Shown piece after piece: positions 16,640 through 25,622 of a stretch of DNA of 64,000 nucleotides. Origin of the DNA: UBA2784 sp964494625 (lineage in GTDB: Bacteria; Pseudomonadota; Alphaproteobacteria; Micropepsales; Micropepsaceae); the NCBI GenBank assembly GCA_964494625.1, contig CAZBRT010000003.1:124001-188000 (forward strand), given 5' to 3'. Made by a program: the position numbers and the translations under genes. Each line of letters starts with the position of its first letter. Position 1 is the first letter of the stretch. The notes under the pieces were generated by a model. That model searched no databases. It saw only the letters and a list, made by a program, of their open reading frames with translations, and was not told the DNA's origin.

Positions 16640-17662
16640 TCAGGAAGGTTGCGCGGGCAATTCCAGAAGAAGGCGCGCAAGCGTGAAGGGATTGAGCGGC
16701 GCCATGGCTTCGCCGATGAAGGGGCTTGAGGCGGCATGCGCGAAAGCAACTTTGACACTGGCTGCCGCATTGAGGGCTGCGCCATGGCGGCGGGCGCAAT
16801 CCATGCGGGAGAGAATCATCCGCGTGACACCGATGCCGGCAAAGAGGGCCACGTGATCTTCAAGATCGGCGCAGCTTGAGGGTGTCACGAGCACCGGTTC
16901 GGCATTGGCGGCGCTCGCAAACCTTGCCAGTGCCCTGCGGTCGTCGGGCAGGAAGGGATTGATACCGGCCGTATCAATGATGCGCAGCGGGCCAGCTGCA
17001 TCGGTGCCGGACAATTGCGACAGGGCATCGGCGTCTTCTGCGACAAGGACTTCCGTCCGGATCAGCCGGCCATAGGTTTCCAATTGGGCGCGGGCACCTG
17101 CGCGGTCTGGTCCGGCTGCAATCAACTGCACCTGGCGTCCCGACAGCACCGCACGGATGGCAAGGCGCGCGGCAACCGCCGATTTTCCGGCACCGGGCAA
17201 ACCCACCAACATGACCGGGCGGGCGGGCGCCACTTCAATCGGCTCAAACGAAAGCCGGGTGTCGAGTGCGCGGGCAAGCGCGATCACGGGGCCTTCGCTG
17301 CTGCAGCTTTCGGCTTCCTGGACCAGCGAAGCGGCGATGGCAGGGGCGACGCCATGAAAGGCGAGCGTATTGGCCAAATGGTCAGGGCCGCCGATCCGGG
17401 GATGCGCGGCCTGTTGATTTTCTGCGCTATCCGCTATGGCCAGGGTCGCCAGCATCCGCTCGGCAAAGCTGCGGGCGGGATCAGCCGCGATGGCGGCGTT
17501 GGTGCGAGTTTCCCCATCCGGCGCACGTTCGGCTGCGGCGCGCACGATGGTGCCGCGCCGGGAGCGCTCGGACGAGAGAATGAGGGCATTGTCGCCCATC
17601 TCCGCGCGCATCTCGGCCAGAGCTTCGGCCATGGTCGGTGCCGTGAAATGCCGGATATGCAT
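16640..17662 (-). CDS. flhF: Flagellar SRP-type GTPase FlhF
   Basis: FlhF is an SRP-family GTPase that controls flagellar number and placement. The 340-residue protein starts MHIRHFTAPTMAEALAEMRAE (the usual FlhF N-terminus), has a reduced helical N region, a P-loop GLPGAGKS at 154-161, the DTAG G3 motif at 230-233 and the LSRMDCARR segment in place of the canonical TKLD guanine-specificity motif. It is at the short end of the family and the nucleotide-specificity motif is degenerate. It follows flhA after 23 bases. No flhG/fleN gene follows it here. Confidence 0.85.
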   Translation of the reverse strand: MHIRHFTAPTMAEALAEMRAEMGDNALILSSERSRRGTIVRAAAERAPDGETRTNAAIAADPARSFAERMLATLAIADSAENQQAAHPRIGGPDHLANTLAFHGVAPAIAASLVQEAESCSSEGPVIALARALDTRLSFEPIEVAPARPVMLVGLPGAGKSAVAARLAIRAVLSGRQVQLIAAGPDRAGARAQLETYGRLIRTEVLVAEDADALSQLSGTDAAGPLRIIDTAGINPFLPDDRRALARFASAANAEPVLVTPSSCADLEDHVALFAGIGVTRMILSRMDCARRHGAALNAAASVKVAFAHAASSPFIGEAMAPLNPFTLARLLLELPAQPS

Positions 17663-17685
17663 CCGCCTTCACCTCCCTTGCAGCT

Positions 17686-19788
17686 TCAGACCTGGCCCAT
17701 CGGGCGCAGGCGTGCGGTCGGATGGACTTCGGATTGCGACATCACCACGGTTTGCGGGCGGAAGCGTTCGACAATCGCGCGCACGGCGCGGCGAATGCCG
17801 GGACTTGTGAGGAGCACGGGCGTTTCGCCGTCGAAGGCTGCGCCGTCAAAGGCCTTGCGCACGCCGGCGATGAATTCCTGCAGCTTTGACGGTGCCATGG
17901 CGAGCTGGCGGTCATCGCCCTGGCCGACAAGCGACTCGGCAAAGGATTGTTCCCATTGCGGCGACAAGGTGATGAGCGGCAGGAAGCCCTTGGCATTGGT
18001 ATGCGAACGGCAGAGCGTGCGGGCAAGGCGCGCGCGCACGTGATCGGCAATGGCGCCGATGGAATTCGTCGCCCCTGCCGCTTCGGCGATCCCTTCGAGA
18101 ATGGCCGGCAGATCGCGGATCGACACGCGCTCGGCGAGCAGCGCCTGAAGGACACGCTGGACTGTTGCCATGCTGGCATTGGCCGGGATGAGATCTTCCA
18201 CCAGCTTCTTGTTCTCGGTGGGCAAATCATCAAGCAGCTTCTTCGTCTCCGCATAGGAGAGGAGCTCGGACATATTGTCTTTCAGGATCTCGGTCAGGTG
18301 CGTCGTCAGCACGGTTGCCGGATCAACGACCGTATAGCCGCGGAAGGACGCTTCATCGCGCAGCGACTCATCAATCCAGGTGGCGGCAAGGCCGAAGGCG
18401 GGTTCGGTCGTGCGCGTGCCGGGCAGTTCCACGTCGGCACCCTGCGGGTCCATCGCAAGCAGCGAGCCCGTGACGAGATCGCCGCGTCCGGCTTCGACCT
18501 CTTTCACCGAAATCACATAGGTGTTGGCGGGCAATTGCATGTTGTCGATGATGCGCACCGACGGCATGACAAAGCCGAGATCGGTTGCCAGCTGGCGACG
18601 CAGCGCCTTGATCTGGTCGGTCAGACGATGGCCCTTGGCATCATTGATGAGGGGCAAGAGACCATAACCCAGCTCGACCTTCAGCTGGTCGAGATGGAGG
18701 GTCGACGAGATCGGCTCCTCGACCACGGGCCTAACGGCCTCGGCGTCGGCCACACGTTTGGCGCTGTCGGCAGCGCGCGTGCGCGAGCGGGCGGCAACAA
18801 ACGAGAGGTAGCCTGTAAGGAACGAGATGGGCAGGAACACGAGCATGGGAATGCCCGGCAGGAACGCCATGCCGAAAATCACGAAGGACGCAAGGCCCAG
18901 CGCCTGCGGATAGCCTGACAGCTGGCCGAAGAGCGCCTTCTCGGCGGCGCCTTCAACGCCTGCCTTGGCAACCATGAGGCCGGCTGCGGTCGAGACGATC
19001 AGCGCCGGGATCTGGCTGACAAGGCCGTCGCCGACCGTCAGGATCGTATAGGTCTCGGCGGCCGTGCCGAAGGGCAAGCCATGCTGGGCGACGCCGATGA
19101 TGAGACCACCGATCACATTGATGAACGTGATGAGAAGGCCGGCAATCGCATCGCCGCGCACGAATTTCGAGGCACCATCCATGGCGCCGAAGAAGTTCGA
19201 CTCCTCCTCCAGCTGCTTGCGGCGGGTGCGGGCTTCCTTTTCGTCGATGAGACCGGCGGAGAGGTCGGCGTCGATCGCCATCTGCTTGCCGGGCATCGCA
19301 TCAAGGGTGAAGCGTGCGGAGACTTCCGCAATGCGGCCCGCGCCCTTGGTGATGACGACAAAGTTCACGATGATGAGGATCGCAAAGACAATAATGCCGA
19401 TGACGAAATTGCCCTGCATCAGGAGATTGCCGAACGCCTCGATGACGTGACCGGCGGCATCGGTGCCTTCATGGCCATTGCCGAGGATGAGGCGGGTGGA
19501 GGCCAGGTTGAGCGCGACGCGCAGCATCGTCGAGATGACGAGGATGGTCGGGAACGACGAAAGCTCCAGCGGTTTCCGGATGAACAGGACGGTCATCAGG
19601 ATCAGGACGGACAGTGTGAACGAGATCGCCAGCGCGCCGTCCAGCAGGAACGTCGGCATCGGCAGCAGGAAGATCAGCAGGATGCCGAGAATGCCGAACG
19701 GCAACAGCAATTCGCCCGAGCGCAGCGAGCCTGTGACGCCACTGATGATGCCTGCTGCCGTGTTGCGGCTGGTTGACACGTCACTCAT
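17686..19788 (-). CDS. flhA: Flagellar export gate protein FlhA
   Basis: FlhA forms the nonameric export gate of the flagellar type III system. The 700-residue protein has eight membrane helices in the first half, the FHIPEP-family region KFVRGDAIAGLLITFINVIGG, and a large cytoplasmic domain. It starts at the ATG at 19788 and lies 36 bases after flbD. The length and all landmarks are normal. flhB is not in the window. Confidence 0.96.
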   Translation of the reverse strand: MSDVSTSRNTAAGIISGVTGSLRSGELLLPFGILGILLIFLLPMPTFLLDGALAISFTLSVLILMTVLFIRKPLELSSFPTILVISTMLRVALNLASTRLILGNGHEGTDAAGHVIEAFGNLLMQGNFVIGIIVFAILIIVNFVVITKGAGRIAEVSARFTLDAMPGKQMAIDADLSAGLIDEKEARTRRKQLEEESNFFGAMDGASKFVRGDAIAGLLITFINVIGGLIIGVAQHGLPFGTAAETYTILTVGDGLVSQIPALIVSTAAGLMVAKAGVEGAAEKALFGQLSGYPQALGLASFVIFGMAFLPGIPMLVFLPISFLTGYLSFVAARSRTRAADSAKRVADAEAVRPVVEEPISSTLHLDQLKVELGYGLLPLINDAKGHRLTDQIKALRRQLATDLGFVMPSVRIIDNMQLPANTYVISVKEVEAGRGDLVTGSLLAMDPQGADVELPGTRTTEPAFGLAATWIDESLRDEASFRGYTVVDPATVLTTHLTEILKDNMSELLSYAETKKLLDDLPTENKKLVEDLIPANASMATVQRVLQALLAERVSIRDLPAILEGIAEAAGATNSIGAIADHVRARLARTLCRSHTNAKGFLPLITLSPQWEQSFAESLVGQGDDRQLAMAPSKLQEFIAGVRKAFDGAAFDGETPVLLTSPGIRRAVRAIVERFRPQTVVMSQSEVHPTARLRPMGQV

Positions 19789-19824
19789 CGTTCACACGCT
19801 TTCTGCGTCAGGAGAATGTCACGT

Positions 19825-21228
19825 TCAGGCGGCGGTATAGGCGTTGGGCAGCGGCAGATGCGGTCCCTGCAGGTTCTGGGGCAGGGCAATGCGCACACCG
19901 GCGGCGCTGTATTCCTTGAGCTTGTTGCGCAAGGTGCGGATCGAGATGCCGAGGATGTTGGCCGCATGTGTGCGGTTGCCCAGGCAATGATCGAGCGTCT
20001 GGAGGATCAGGTCGCGCTCCATATCGGCAACCGTGCGTCCCACCATGCCGTGTGCGACGGCGCCCGCCGCCGCTGCCGCCTGGATGACGGTTTCCGGCGT
20101 GCGCGACGCAACCAGGTTCTGGGACAGGGAGCCGTCCGGCAGGCGGATGGCGTCCGGCGTGATCTCGCCACCGGTTGCAAGCAGTACGGCGCGATGCATC
20201 GTGTTCTCAAGCTCGCGCACATTGCCGCGCCAGGTGTGTGACAGCAGCGTCTGGCGCGCTGCATCGTTGATCTCGCGGAAGGCGACGCCGTTGACGACCG
20301 CATATTTCTTGGCAAAGAAGCGGGCCAGTGCGATCACGTCCGCCGGACGCTCGCGCAAGGCGGGCAGGCGCAGATTGACGACGTTGAGACGATAAAGAAG
20401 GTCCTCGCGGAATGTGCCCGCCTTGACCGCTTCGGCCAGATCGCGGTTCGAGGTGGCGATCACGCGGATATTGACCTTGACGGGCTTGGTGCCGCCCACG
20501 CGGTCGATCTCGCGCTCCTGCAGCGCACGCAGGAGCTTGGCTTGCAGGCGCACGTCCATTTCCGAGATTTCGTCGAGGAGCAGCGTGCCGCCATCCGCCT
20601 CTTCGAACTTGCCGACGCGGCGGGCGATGGCGCCGGTGAAGGCGCCCTTCTCGTGACCGAAAAGTTCGCTCTCGAGCAGGTTTTCGGGGATCGCCGCGCA
20701 ATTCACCGAGATGAAAGGCTTGTCGGCGCGCTTTGACTTGCGGTGGACATGGCGGGCAAGCACTTCCTTGCCTGAACCGGATTCACCGGTGATGAGGATG
20801 GAGGCATCCGAGCCCGCCACCTGGTCGGCCAGCGTCAGGACCTTTTCCATCGCCTTGTCTTCGACGATGAGCGTGTGGCTGTCATCTGCCACGGCGGCAA
20901 GGACGGCGGCGATCAGCTCGGCATCGGGGGGGAGCGGGATATATTCCTTGGCGCCGGCGCGGATCGCATCGACGGCGGCGCGGGCATCCGTGCCGATGCC
21001 GCAGGCGACAACCGGAATGTGGATGCGCTCGGCCGTCAGGCGTTCCACCAGCTGGGCGATGTCCTGGCCGACATCGACCATGAGCAGATCGGCGCCGCGC
21101 CCGGCGCGCAGTTCGCCCATGGCTGCTTCGATGTTCAGCGTGTGCACGACCTTGGCGCCGCGATCCATCGCGATCTTGGTGGCCGCGCCGATCTGGCCGT
21201 TCAGGGCACCGACAATCATGAGACGCAT
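19825..21228 (-). CDS. flbD: Sigma-54-dependent flagellar regulator FlbD
   Basis: FlbD is the NtrC-type activator of late flagellar genes in Caulobacter and relatives. The 467-residue protein has a degenerate receiver (about 1-115) that keeps Asp52 (LLMVDVGQD) but lacks the N-terminal acidic pair (the strand reads MRLMIVGALNG), a sigma-54 ATPase domain with Walker A GESGSGKE at 148-155 and the sigma-54-contact loop GAFTGA at 195-200, and a C-terminal Fis-type helix-turn-helix (NRTHAANILGISIRTLRNKL). Its likely targets lie in this window: sigma-54 promoters before fliK and flgK. The gene lies 69 bases after fliN. Confidence 0.94.
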   Translation of the reverse strand: MRLMIVGALNGQIGAATKIAMDRGAKVVHTLNIEAAMGELRAGRGADLLMVDVGQDIAQLVERLTAERIHIPVVACGIGTDARAAVDAIRAGAKEYIPLPPDAELIAAVLAAVADDSHTLIVEDKAMEKVLTLADQVAGSDASILITGESGSGKEVLARHVHRKSKRADKPFISVNCAAIPENLLESELFGHEKGAFTGAIARRVGKFEEADGGTLLLDEISEMDVRLQAKLLRALQEREIDRVGGTKPVKVNIRVIATSNRDLAEAVKAGTFREDLLYRLNVVNLRLPALRERPADVIALARFFAKKYAVVNGVAFREINDAARQTLLSHTWRGNVRELENTMHRAVLLATGGEITPDAIRLPDGSLSQNLVASRTPETVIQAAAAAGAVAHGMVGRTVADMERDLILQTLDHCLGNRTHAANILGISIRTLRNKLKEYSAAGVRIALPQNLQGPHLPLPNAYTAA

Positions 21229-21297
21229 GGTTTACTCTCCCTCAGGCCCAAGGCGCTGCCTTGCGCGAAATCCGGTTCAGTCCTGTTCAGTGCCAGT

Positions 21298-21642
21298 TCA
21301 ATTCTGTCCGCCCTTGACGATTTCGGTCATGGTCACGCCGAGGCGCTCTTCCACGAGCACGACCTCGCCGCGCGCCACGAGGCGGTTGTTGACGAAAATG
21401 TCGATGGCTTCACCGACCTTGCGGTCGAGTTCCACGATGGTGCCGCGCCCGAGTTTCAGGAGGTCGCTCACTTCCATCGTCGTCTTGCCGAGGACGGCCG
21501 AGACATGGACCGGCACATCGAACACCGCTTCAAGGTCGGCAGCATTGCGCTGCACGGCCGGTTCGGAGCCGCCGGTGTCGTCATCCTGTCCCTGCGGCTG
21601 GTGGCCGAGATCGGGCAGGTCGATGTCGTCTTTGGACGTCAT
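21298..21642 (-). CDS. fliN: Flagellar motor switch protein FliN
   Basis: FliN is part of the C-ring that reverses rotation on CheY binding. The 114-residue product has an acidic, low-complexity N-terminus (about 1-30) and the SpoA domain: DLEAVFDVPVHVSAVLGKT, DLLKLGRGTIVELDR and FVNNRLVARGEVVLVEERLGV. It overlaps fliH by four bases. FliM, the usual partner, is not encoded here. Confidence 0.95.
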   Translation of the reverse strand: MTSKDDIDLPDLGHQPQGQDDDTGGSEPAVQRNAADLEAVFDVPVHVSAVLGKTTMEVSDLLKLGRGTIVELDRKVGEAIDIFVNNRLVARGEVVLVEERLGVTMTEIVKGGQN

Positions 21643-22262
21643 GTCACGCTTCCTTCGCTTGAACCTGTTTCCTGCGCGGCATCGTGGGCAAGAGCCGCAC
21701 GAATGGCGCCGTCGATTGCTTCAAATGAACGCTCAAGGCCGCCATCCGCCCATTCGATGCGGCAATTGCCGGCTGCAAAGCCCGCTTCACCGATGATGAC
21801 GACCCGGCCGGCAAATCCATGCTCAAGTGCGATCCGCGCGACGGCATCCTTGAGCAGCACAACGGCTGCGGGATCGGCGCGCACAACGATGCGCGGCTCC
21901 TGCGGCACCATGGCGAGTGCCTGGCCGATCACGGCTTCGATCGTGCTTGCGGGCAGGGCGGCCAAGGCCGCTTCGGCAAGCTTGCGCGCGATGGCATGGG
22001 CGAGTGCGGCCGATTCCTTGCGGTGATGTTCGATGGCCGCATCGAGGCTGGTCAGCACCTGCATGATTGCTTCCGCGATCCGGCCAATGGCCATCGCCTG
22101 TGCCTGGGCGGCTTTGACTTCCATGCTCTGGGTGCCGGCGAGGTAGGCATCCGCCTTCGCCTTCTCGACTTCCTCGAGCGGCACGGCACGGCGCACACGC
22201 GGCTGCGGCTTGGCATCCGGGGTGCTGAAATCCGTATCGAAGAGGAAGCGGTTGGTGTTCAT
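21639..22262 (-). CDS. fliH: FliH-like flagellar export regulator
   Basis: This 207-residue protein lies between fliG and fliN, the place of fliH, and has the expected architecture: a variable Arg/Pro-containing N-terminus, an Ala/Glu-rich helical stalk (about 40-110) and a compact C-terminal domain with LKDAVARIALEHGFAGRVVI resembling the FliH/AtpE-type domain. FliH binds FliI and restrains its ATPase activity. The start ATG at 22262 is 14 bases after the fliG stop. Sequence conservation in FliH is low in alphaproteobacteria, so the gene name rests partly on position. Confidence 0.72.
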   Translation of the reverse strand: MNTNRFLFDTDFSTPDAKPQPRVRRAVPLEEVEKAKADAYLAGTQSMEVKAAQAQAMAIGRIAEAIMQVLTSLDAAIEHHRKESAALAHAIARKLAEAALAALPASTIEAVIGQALAMVPQEPRIVVRADPAAVVLLKDAVARIALEHGFAGRVVIIGEAGFAAGNCRIEWADGGLERSFEAIDGAIRAALAHDAAQETGSSEGSVT

Positions 22263-22276
22263 GGTCGTATCGCGCC

Positions 22277-23311
22277 TCAATAGACCAGCTCGTCGTCGCT
22301 CTTGTTGCCGGCGAGCATGATCTCGCCCTTGGCCGCAAGATCCTTGGCGATGTTGACCATTCCCATCTGGGCCTCTTCGACATCACGCAGGCGGACGGGA
22401 CCCATGCCTTCCATGTCCTCGCGCAGGATCTTGCCTGCGCGCTCAGACATGTTGGAGAAGAACATGTCACGCAGCGTGTCGGACGCGCCCTTGAGGGCGA
22501 AGCCGAGCTTTCCCTTGTCGATGGAGCGCAGAAGCGTCTGGATCGAGCCGGGATCGAGCTTGCCGAGATCCTCGAAGGTGAACATCAGCGACTTGATGCG
22601 TTCGGCGGCCTCGCGGTTGCGCTCTTCCAGGGCTGTCAGGAAGCGGCCTTCGGTCTGGCGGTCGAAATTGTTGAAGATGTCGGCCATCATCTCGTGGCTG
22701 TCGCGCTTCGACGTGCGGGCGAGGTTTGACATGAACTCGACGCGCAGCGTCTGTTCGACCTTGTCGAGAATGTCCTTCTGCACCGATTCCATGCGCAGCA
22801 TGCGGGTGACGACTTCAAGCGCGAAGTCTTCCGGCAGGGCGCCGAGCACGCGGGCAGCGTGTTCCGACTTGATCTTGGAAAGGACGACGGCAACGGTCTG
22901 CGGATATTCGTTCTTGAGATAGGAGGCGAGCACGGCCTCATTCACGTTGCCGAGCTTGTCCCACATCGTACGGCCGGCGGGACCGCGGATTTCCTCCATT
23001 ACGGTGCTGACGCGTTCACCGGGAAGAAAGCGCTGCAGGAGGCGTTCGGTTGAATCGAACGTACCCAGGAGGCTTCCGGTCGAGGAGAGCTGCGAGACGA
23101 ACTCGACCAGCAGCTTTTCCACCGCAGAGGCACCGACGGTGCCGAGATTGGCCATGATCTGCGAGACTTCCTTGACTTCCTCGTCGTCAAGAAGTTTCCA
23201 GATGGATGCGCCATGCTCCTCGCCAAGCGCGAGCAGGACGACAGCGGCCTTTTCCGGGCCGGTCAATCCGCGCACGTCGTCCTTGGCAGCACTCTTTGAT
23301 TTACCGGCCAT
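22277..23311 (-). CDS. fliG: Flagellar motor switch protein FliG
   Basis: FliG is the torque-generating C-ring protein. The 344-residue product has the N-terminal domain that binds FliF (LTGPEKAAVVLLALGEE), the middle domain with the EYPQTVAVVLSKIKSEHAAR (EHPQ-type) motif, and the charged C-terminal helix with FEDLGKLDPGSIQTLLRSID that interacts with MotA. The ATG at 23311 is spaced six bases from GAGG; an in-frame TTG at 23317 is less likely. It begins eight bases after fliF. Confidence 0.95.
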   Translation of the reverse strand: MAGKSKSAAKDDVRGLTGPEKAAVVLLALGEEHGASIWKLLDDEEVKEVSQIMANLGTVGASAVEKLLVEFVSQLSSTGSLLGTFDSTERLLQRFLPGERVSTVMEEIRGPAGRTMWDKLGNVNEAVLASYLKNEYPQTVAVVLSKIKSEHAARVLGALPEDFALEVVTRMLRMESVQKDILDKVEQTLRVEFMSNLARTSKRDSHEMMADIFNNFDRQTEGRFLTALEERNREAAERIKSLMFTFEDLGKLDPGSIQTLLRSIDKGKLGFALKGASDTLRDMFFSNMSERAGKILREDMEGMGPVRLRDVEEAQMGMVNIAKDLAAKGEIMLAGNKSDDELVY

Positions 23312-23319
23312 GTTCAACC

Positions 23320-24969
23320 TCAGGCAGACTCATGCAGCCACTGGCGCATGATCGAGACAGCTTCTTCCGGATGGCGGCCGACGATTTCGCCGACTTTCTT
23401 GACAGAGGATTCCTTCACCTGGCCATTGATGCGGTCGATGTCGATCATCGACTCGGGCCGGCTGGGCGCGGGAAGTGCCATGGTGCCGCCGCCGGAGGCC
23501 GCCATGGCCTCGGCCTGGCCGGGGCCAGCAAGCTGCGGCTGCGCGCCAGGCCCGGTCAGCATCGGCGTACCGGTTCCCGCATGCATGGTCACGGGTGCAA
23601 GAAGCCGTGAAATCATCGGGCGGAAGACGAGAAAAATGCCCATGATGGTCAGGACTGCCAGCACGGCGAGTTCAACGAGCTTCATCGTCTCGGCGGGGCC
23701 AAGGCCCAGGAAGGGCTCTTCCTCGGCTGGCGGCAGCTCAAACGCTTCTTCCTGTGCGAAGGGGAGGTTGGCCACTTCCAGCGTGTCGCCGCGCTTGTCG
23801 TCATAGCCGACCGCGGATCGCACGAGGGCCGTAATCTTCGCCATTTCGTCTTCCGATCTCGGCGCGTAGGTGCGCGTACCGTCCTCGGCCGTCGTGTAGC
23901 TGCCATCGACGACAACCGCGACCGAGATGCGGCGGATGACACCGCCCTCAATCATCTGGGTCTCGCGGGTGCTCGAAATTTCGTAGTTGGTGGTTTCGGT
24001 TGTCGCGCTGGCGTTATCCGTTGGTGCTGATGCATCGCCGCCTTCGGCATCCGGCAGATCGGTCGAAACGGAGACAGCGCCGCCAGAAGCCCCATCGGAG
24101 CTGGTGGTGTCGGAGCTTTGCGTCGAGGTCGAGCGCACGACCTGGCCTTCGGGGTCAAAGCGCACCGTCTCGCGGGTGGAGCGGTTGTAGTCGATGTCGG
24201 CAAAGACCTGCACGCGGGCGCGTCCGGGTCCGACGATGGACGAGACAATCGTCTCGACCTGCGCGCGCATGCGCTCTTCGACGGCAGATGTCCGTGCGTC
24301 ATAGGCGGCGGAACCGGAGGCATCGTCGGTACCCTGGCCACCGGCCAGAAGCTGGCCTTTTTCATCCACCACCGACACGCGCGCGGGAGTGAGGCCGCTG
24401 ACAGCCGATGCGACAAGGTTCTGGATCGCTGCGACCTGCTCGGGCGAGATGCGGTTGCCGCGCGGACGCAAGACGATGGAGGCGGTCGGCTCGGCACGCT
24501 CGCGCGCAAAGAGCTCACGCTCGGGGATCACAAGGTGCACGCGGGCCTGGTCAATGGCATCAAGCGAGCGGATGGTGCGGGCAAGCTCGCCTTCAAGCGC
24601 GCGCAGGCGGTTCACGTTCTGCAGGAAGTTCGATGCGCCCAGCGCATCCGTGTCGTCAAAAATTTCATAGCCGACCGAGCCGCCGGCAGGCAGGCCAGCG
24701 CCGGCAAGGTCCATGCGCAGGCGCAGCGCCTTGTCTTCGGGCACGAGGATCGTCGTGCCATCGCCTTCGAGTTCGAAGGGAACGCCGAGCGTTTCCAGGC
24801 GGGCGACGATCTCGGCACTGTCGCGCGGATCAAGGCCGGCAAAGAGCAGCGACATCGCGGGCTTGGTGATGCTGGCGAAGAGATAGAAGAAAATCCCCGC
24901 CACGGCGAGGACGACGCCGCCAAGCACGGCAAGCCGCGCGGTTCCGAATGACTTCACGAATTCAGGCAC
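23320..24969 (-). CDS. fliF: Flagellar MS-ring protein FliF
   Basis: FliF builds the membrane MS ring and is the first structure assembled. The 549-residue protein has a first membrane helix (about 12-33), YscJ-type ring-building motifs (LLFAGLDPRDSAEIVARLE), a periplasmic region with an acidic low-complexity insert (about 290-325), a second membrane helix (about 445-465) and the C-terminal FliG-binding tail ending VSIMRQWLHESA. It heads the minus-strand unit fliF-fliG-fliH-fliN. A CtrA-box-like element lies 88 bases upstream, as expected for an early flagellar gene. Confidence 0.96.
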   Translation of the reverse strand: MPEFVKSFGTARLAVLGGVVLAVAGIFFYLFASITKPAMSLLFAGLDPRDSAEIVARLETLGVPFELEGDGTTILVPEDKALRLRMDLAGAGLPAGGSVGYEIFDDTDALGASNFLQNVNRLRALEGELARTIRSLDAIDQARVHLVIPERELFARERAEPTASIVLRPRGNRISPEQVAAIQNLVASAVSGLTPARVSVVDEKGQLLAGGQGTDDASGSAAYDARTSAVEERMRAQVETIVSSIVGPGRARVQVFADIDYNRSTRETVRFDPEGQVVRSTSTQSSDTTSSDGASGGAVSVSTDLPDAEGGDASAPTDNASATTETTNYEISSTRETQMIEGGVIRRISVAVVVDGSYTTAEDGTRTYAPRSEDEMAKITALVRSAVGYDDKRGDTLEVANLPFAQEEAFELPPAEEEPFLGLGPAETMKLVELAVLAVLTIMGIFLVFRPMISRLLAPVTMHAGTGTPMLTGPGAQPQLAGPGQAEAMAASGGGTMALPAPSRPESMIDIDRINGQVKESSVKKVGEIVGRHPEEAVSIMRQWLHESA

Positions 24970-25056
24970 GGGATGCCCCCTTCAAAACCTGCGGGGTGAG
25001 CGCGCGCGATCCGCACGTCATTCGCCCCTGCTAGGCAAGTTTTTCCCATGCCAGCG

Positions 25057-25071
25057 TAAATGGCTGCTTAA
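25057..25071 (-). promoter_or_regulatory. Candidate CtrA box upstream of fliF
   Basis: On the minus strand the sequence reads TTAA, seven bases (GCAGCCA), TTTA: one mismatch to the CtrA consensus TTAA-N7-TTAA. It lies 88 bases before the fliF start. In Caulobacter, early flagellar operons including fliF are CtrA-activated, so the location fits. Evidence is motif and position only. Confidence 0.45.
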
Positions 25072-25101
25072 CGGCAGGGGCCCTGCGGGGGCGAAATGCG
25101 A

Positions 25102-25127
25102 AAACGCCCGGCGTTAACCGGGCGTTT
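25102..25127 (-). terminator. Intrinsic terminator downstream of sciP
   Basis: A perfect inverted repeat, AAACGCCCGG at 25102-25111 and CCGGGCGTTT at 25118-25127, loop of six bases. On the minus strand the stem is followed by a run of four T, making a standard intrinsic terminator for sciP, whose stop codon lies 33 bases before it. It insulates sciP from fliF. Confidence 0.75.
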
Positions 25128-25159
25128 ACGAACAGGATAAAATCCGTATACGGACGAAA

Positions 25160-25435
25160 TCAGTTCCGGTATTGCTGGATGCGCGTGGTGCGCAGGCCGG
25201 CAAGGCCATGGCGGTCGATGGCGCGCTGCCAGGCGAGGAATTCCTCGACCGTCAGCGTGTAGCGGTTGCAGGCTTCCTCAAGGCTGAGAAGGCCGCCGCG
25301 CACGGCAGCAACCACTTCGGCCTTGCGGCGGATGACCCAGCGCTTGGTCGCAGGGGGCGGCAGATCGGCAATGGTCAAAGGGCTGCCGTCGGGCCCGATG
25401 ACGTAATTTGCTCTGCCGTGTCGTTCTTCAGCCAT
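25160..25435 (-). CDS. sciP: CtrA inhibitor SciP (DUF1153)
   Basis: SciP is a small helix-turn-helix protein that binds CtrA at its promoters and blocks transcription activation. The 91-residue product shows the DUF1153 pattern: RANYVIGPDGSPLTIADLPP, then TKRWVIRRKAEVVAAVRGGL, then LSLEEACNRYTLTVEEFLAW and the C-terminal RTTRIQQYR. The start at 25435 (MAEERHGRANY) is preferred over an in-frame ATG three codons upstream. It sits alone between fliF and the hook genes, as in other alphaproteobacteria, with its own terminator and a possible CtrA site upstream. Confidence 0.92.
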   Translation of the reverse strand: MAEERHGRANYVIGPDGSPLTIADLPPPATKRWVIRRKAEVVAAVRGGLLSLEEACNRYTLTVEEFLAWQRAIDRHGLAGLRTTRIQQYRN

Positions 25436-25502
25436 GACTTTCACTCAGCTCTCGCTAGAAACCGGAACGCAGCCTCGATGGACAGACGATAGGCTTCCCG
25501 CA

Positions 25503-25517
25503 CTAATGCGCGGCTAA
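25503..25517 (-). promoter_or_regulatory. Weak CtrA-box-like element upstream of sciP
   Basis: On the minus strand TTAG, seven bases, TTAG, i.e. one mismatch in each half of TTAA-N7-TTAA with correct spacing. It is 68 bases upstream of sciP. CtrA activation of sciP is known in Caulobacter, so the position is attractive, but the match is weak. Confidence 0.28.
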
Positions 25518-25622
25518 GCAGCAAGGTAAATTTCCACTGAATACAAAGCGTTAGATGAGGTTTTGGCGGCCAAAACGTGCCATTTCAGGTCACATCGGCT
25601 TCATTCAGGCCGCCATCGTTCC

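Noticed and set aside
14179..16785. A single 868-codon frame covering DUF2207 and lemA
   Set aside because: The part above 15921 is antisense-free but out of frame with lemA; the ATG at 15921 has a strong ribosome site and signal peptide. It is two genes, not a fusion.
25037..25053. TGGC...TTGC on the minus strand upstream of fliF as a sigma-54 promoter
   Set aside because: The GG and GC elements are 16 bases apart instead of 12, which sigma-54 does not accept; a CtrA-type site is the better explanation.
25486..25500. Short sequence ACGATAGGCTTCCC upstream of sciP shared with 44143-44156 before motA region
   Set aside because: A 14-base match is expected by chance in 64 kb, and the two copies are in different orientation relative to their genes.
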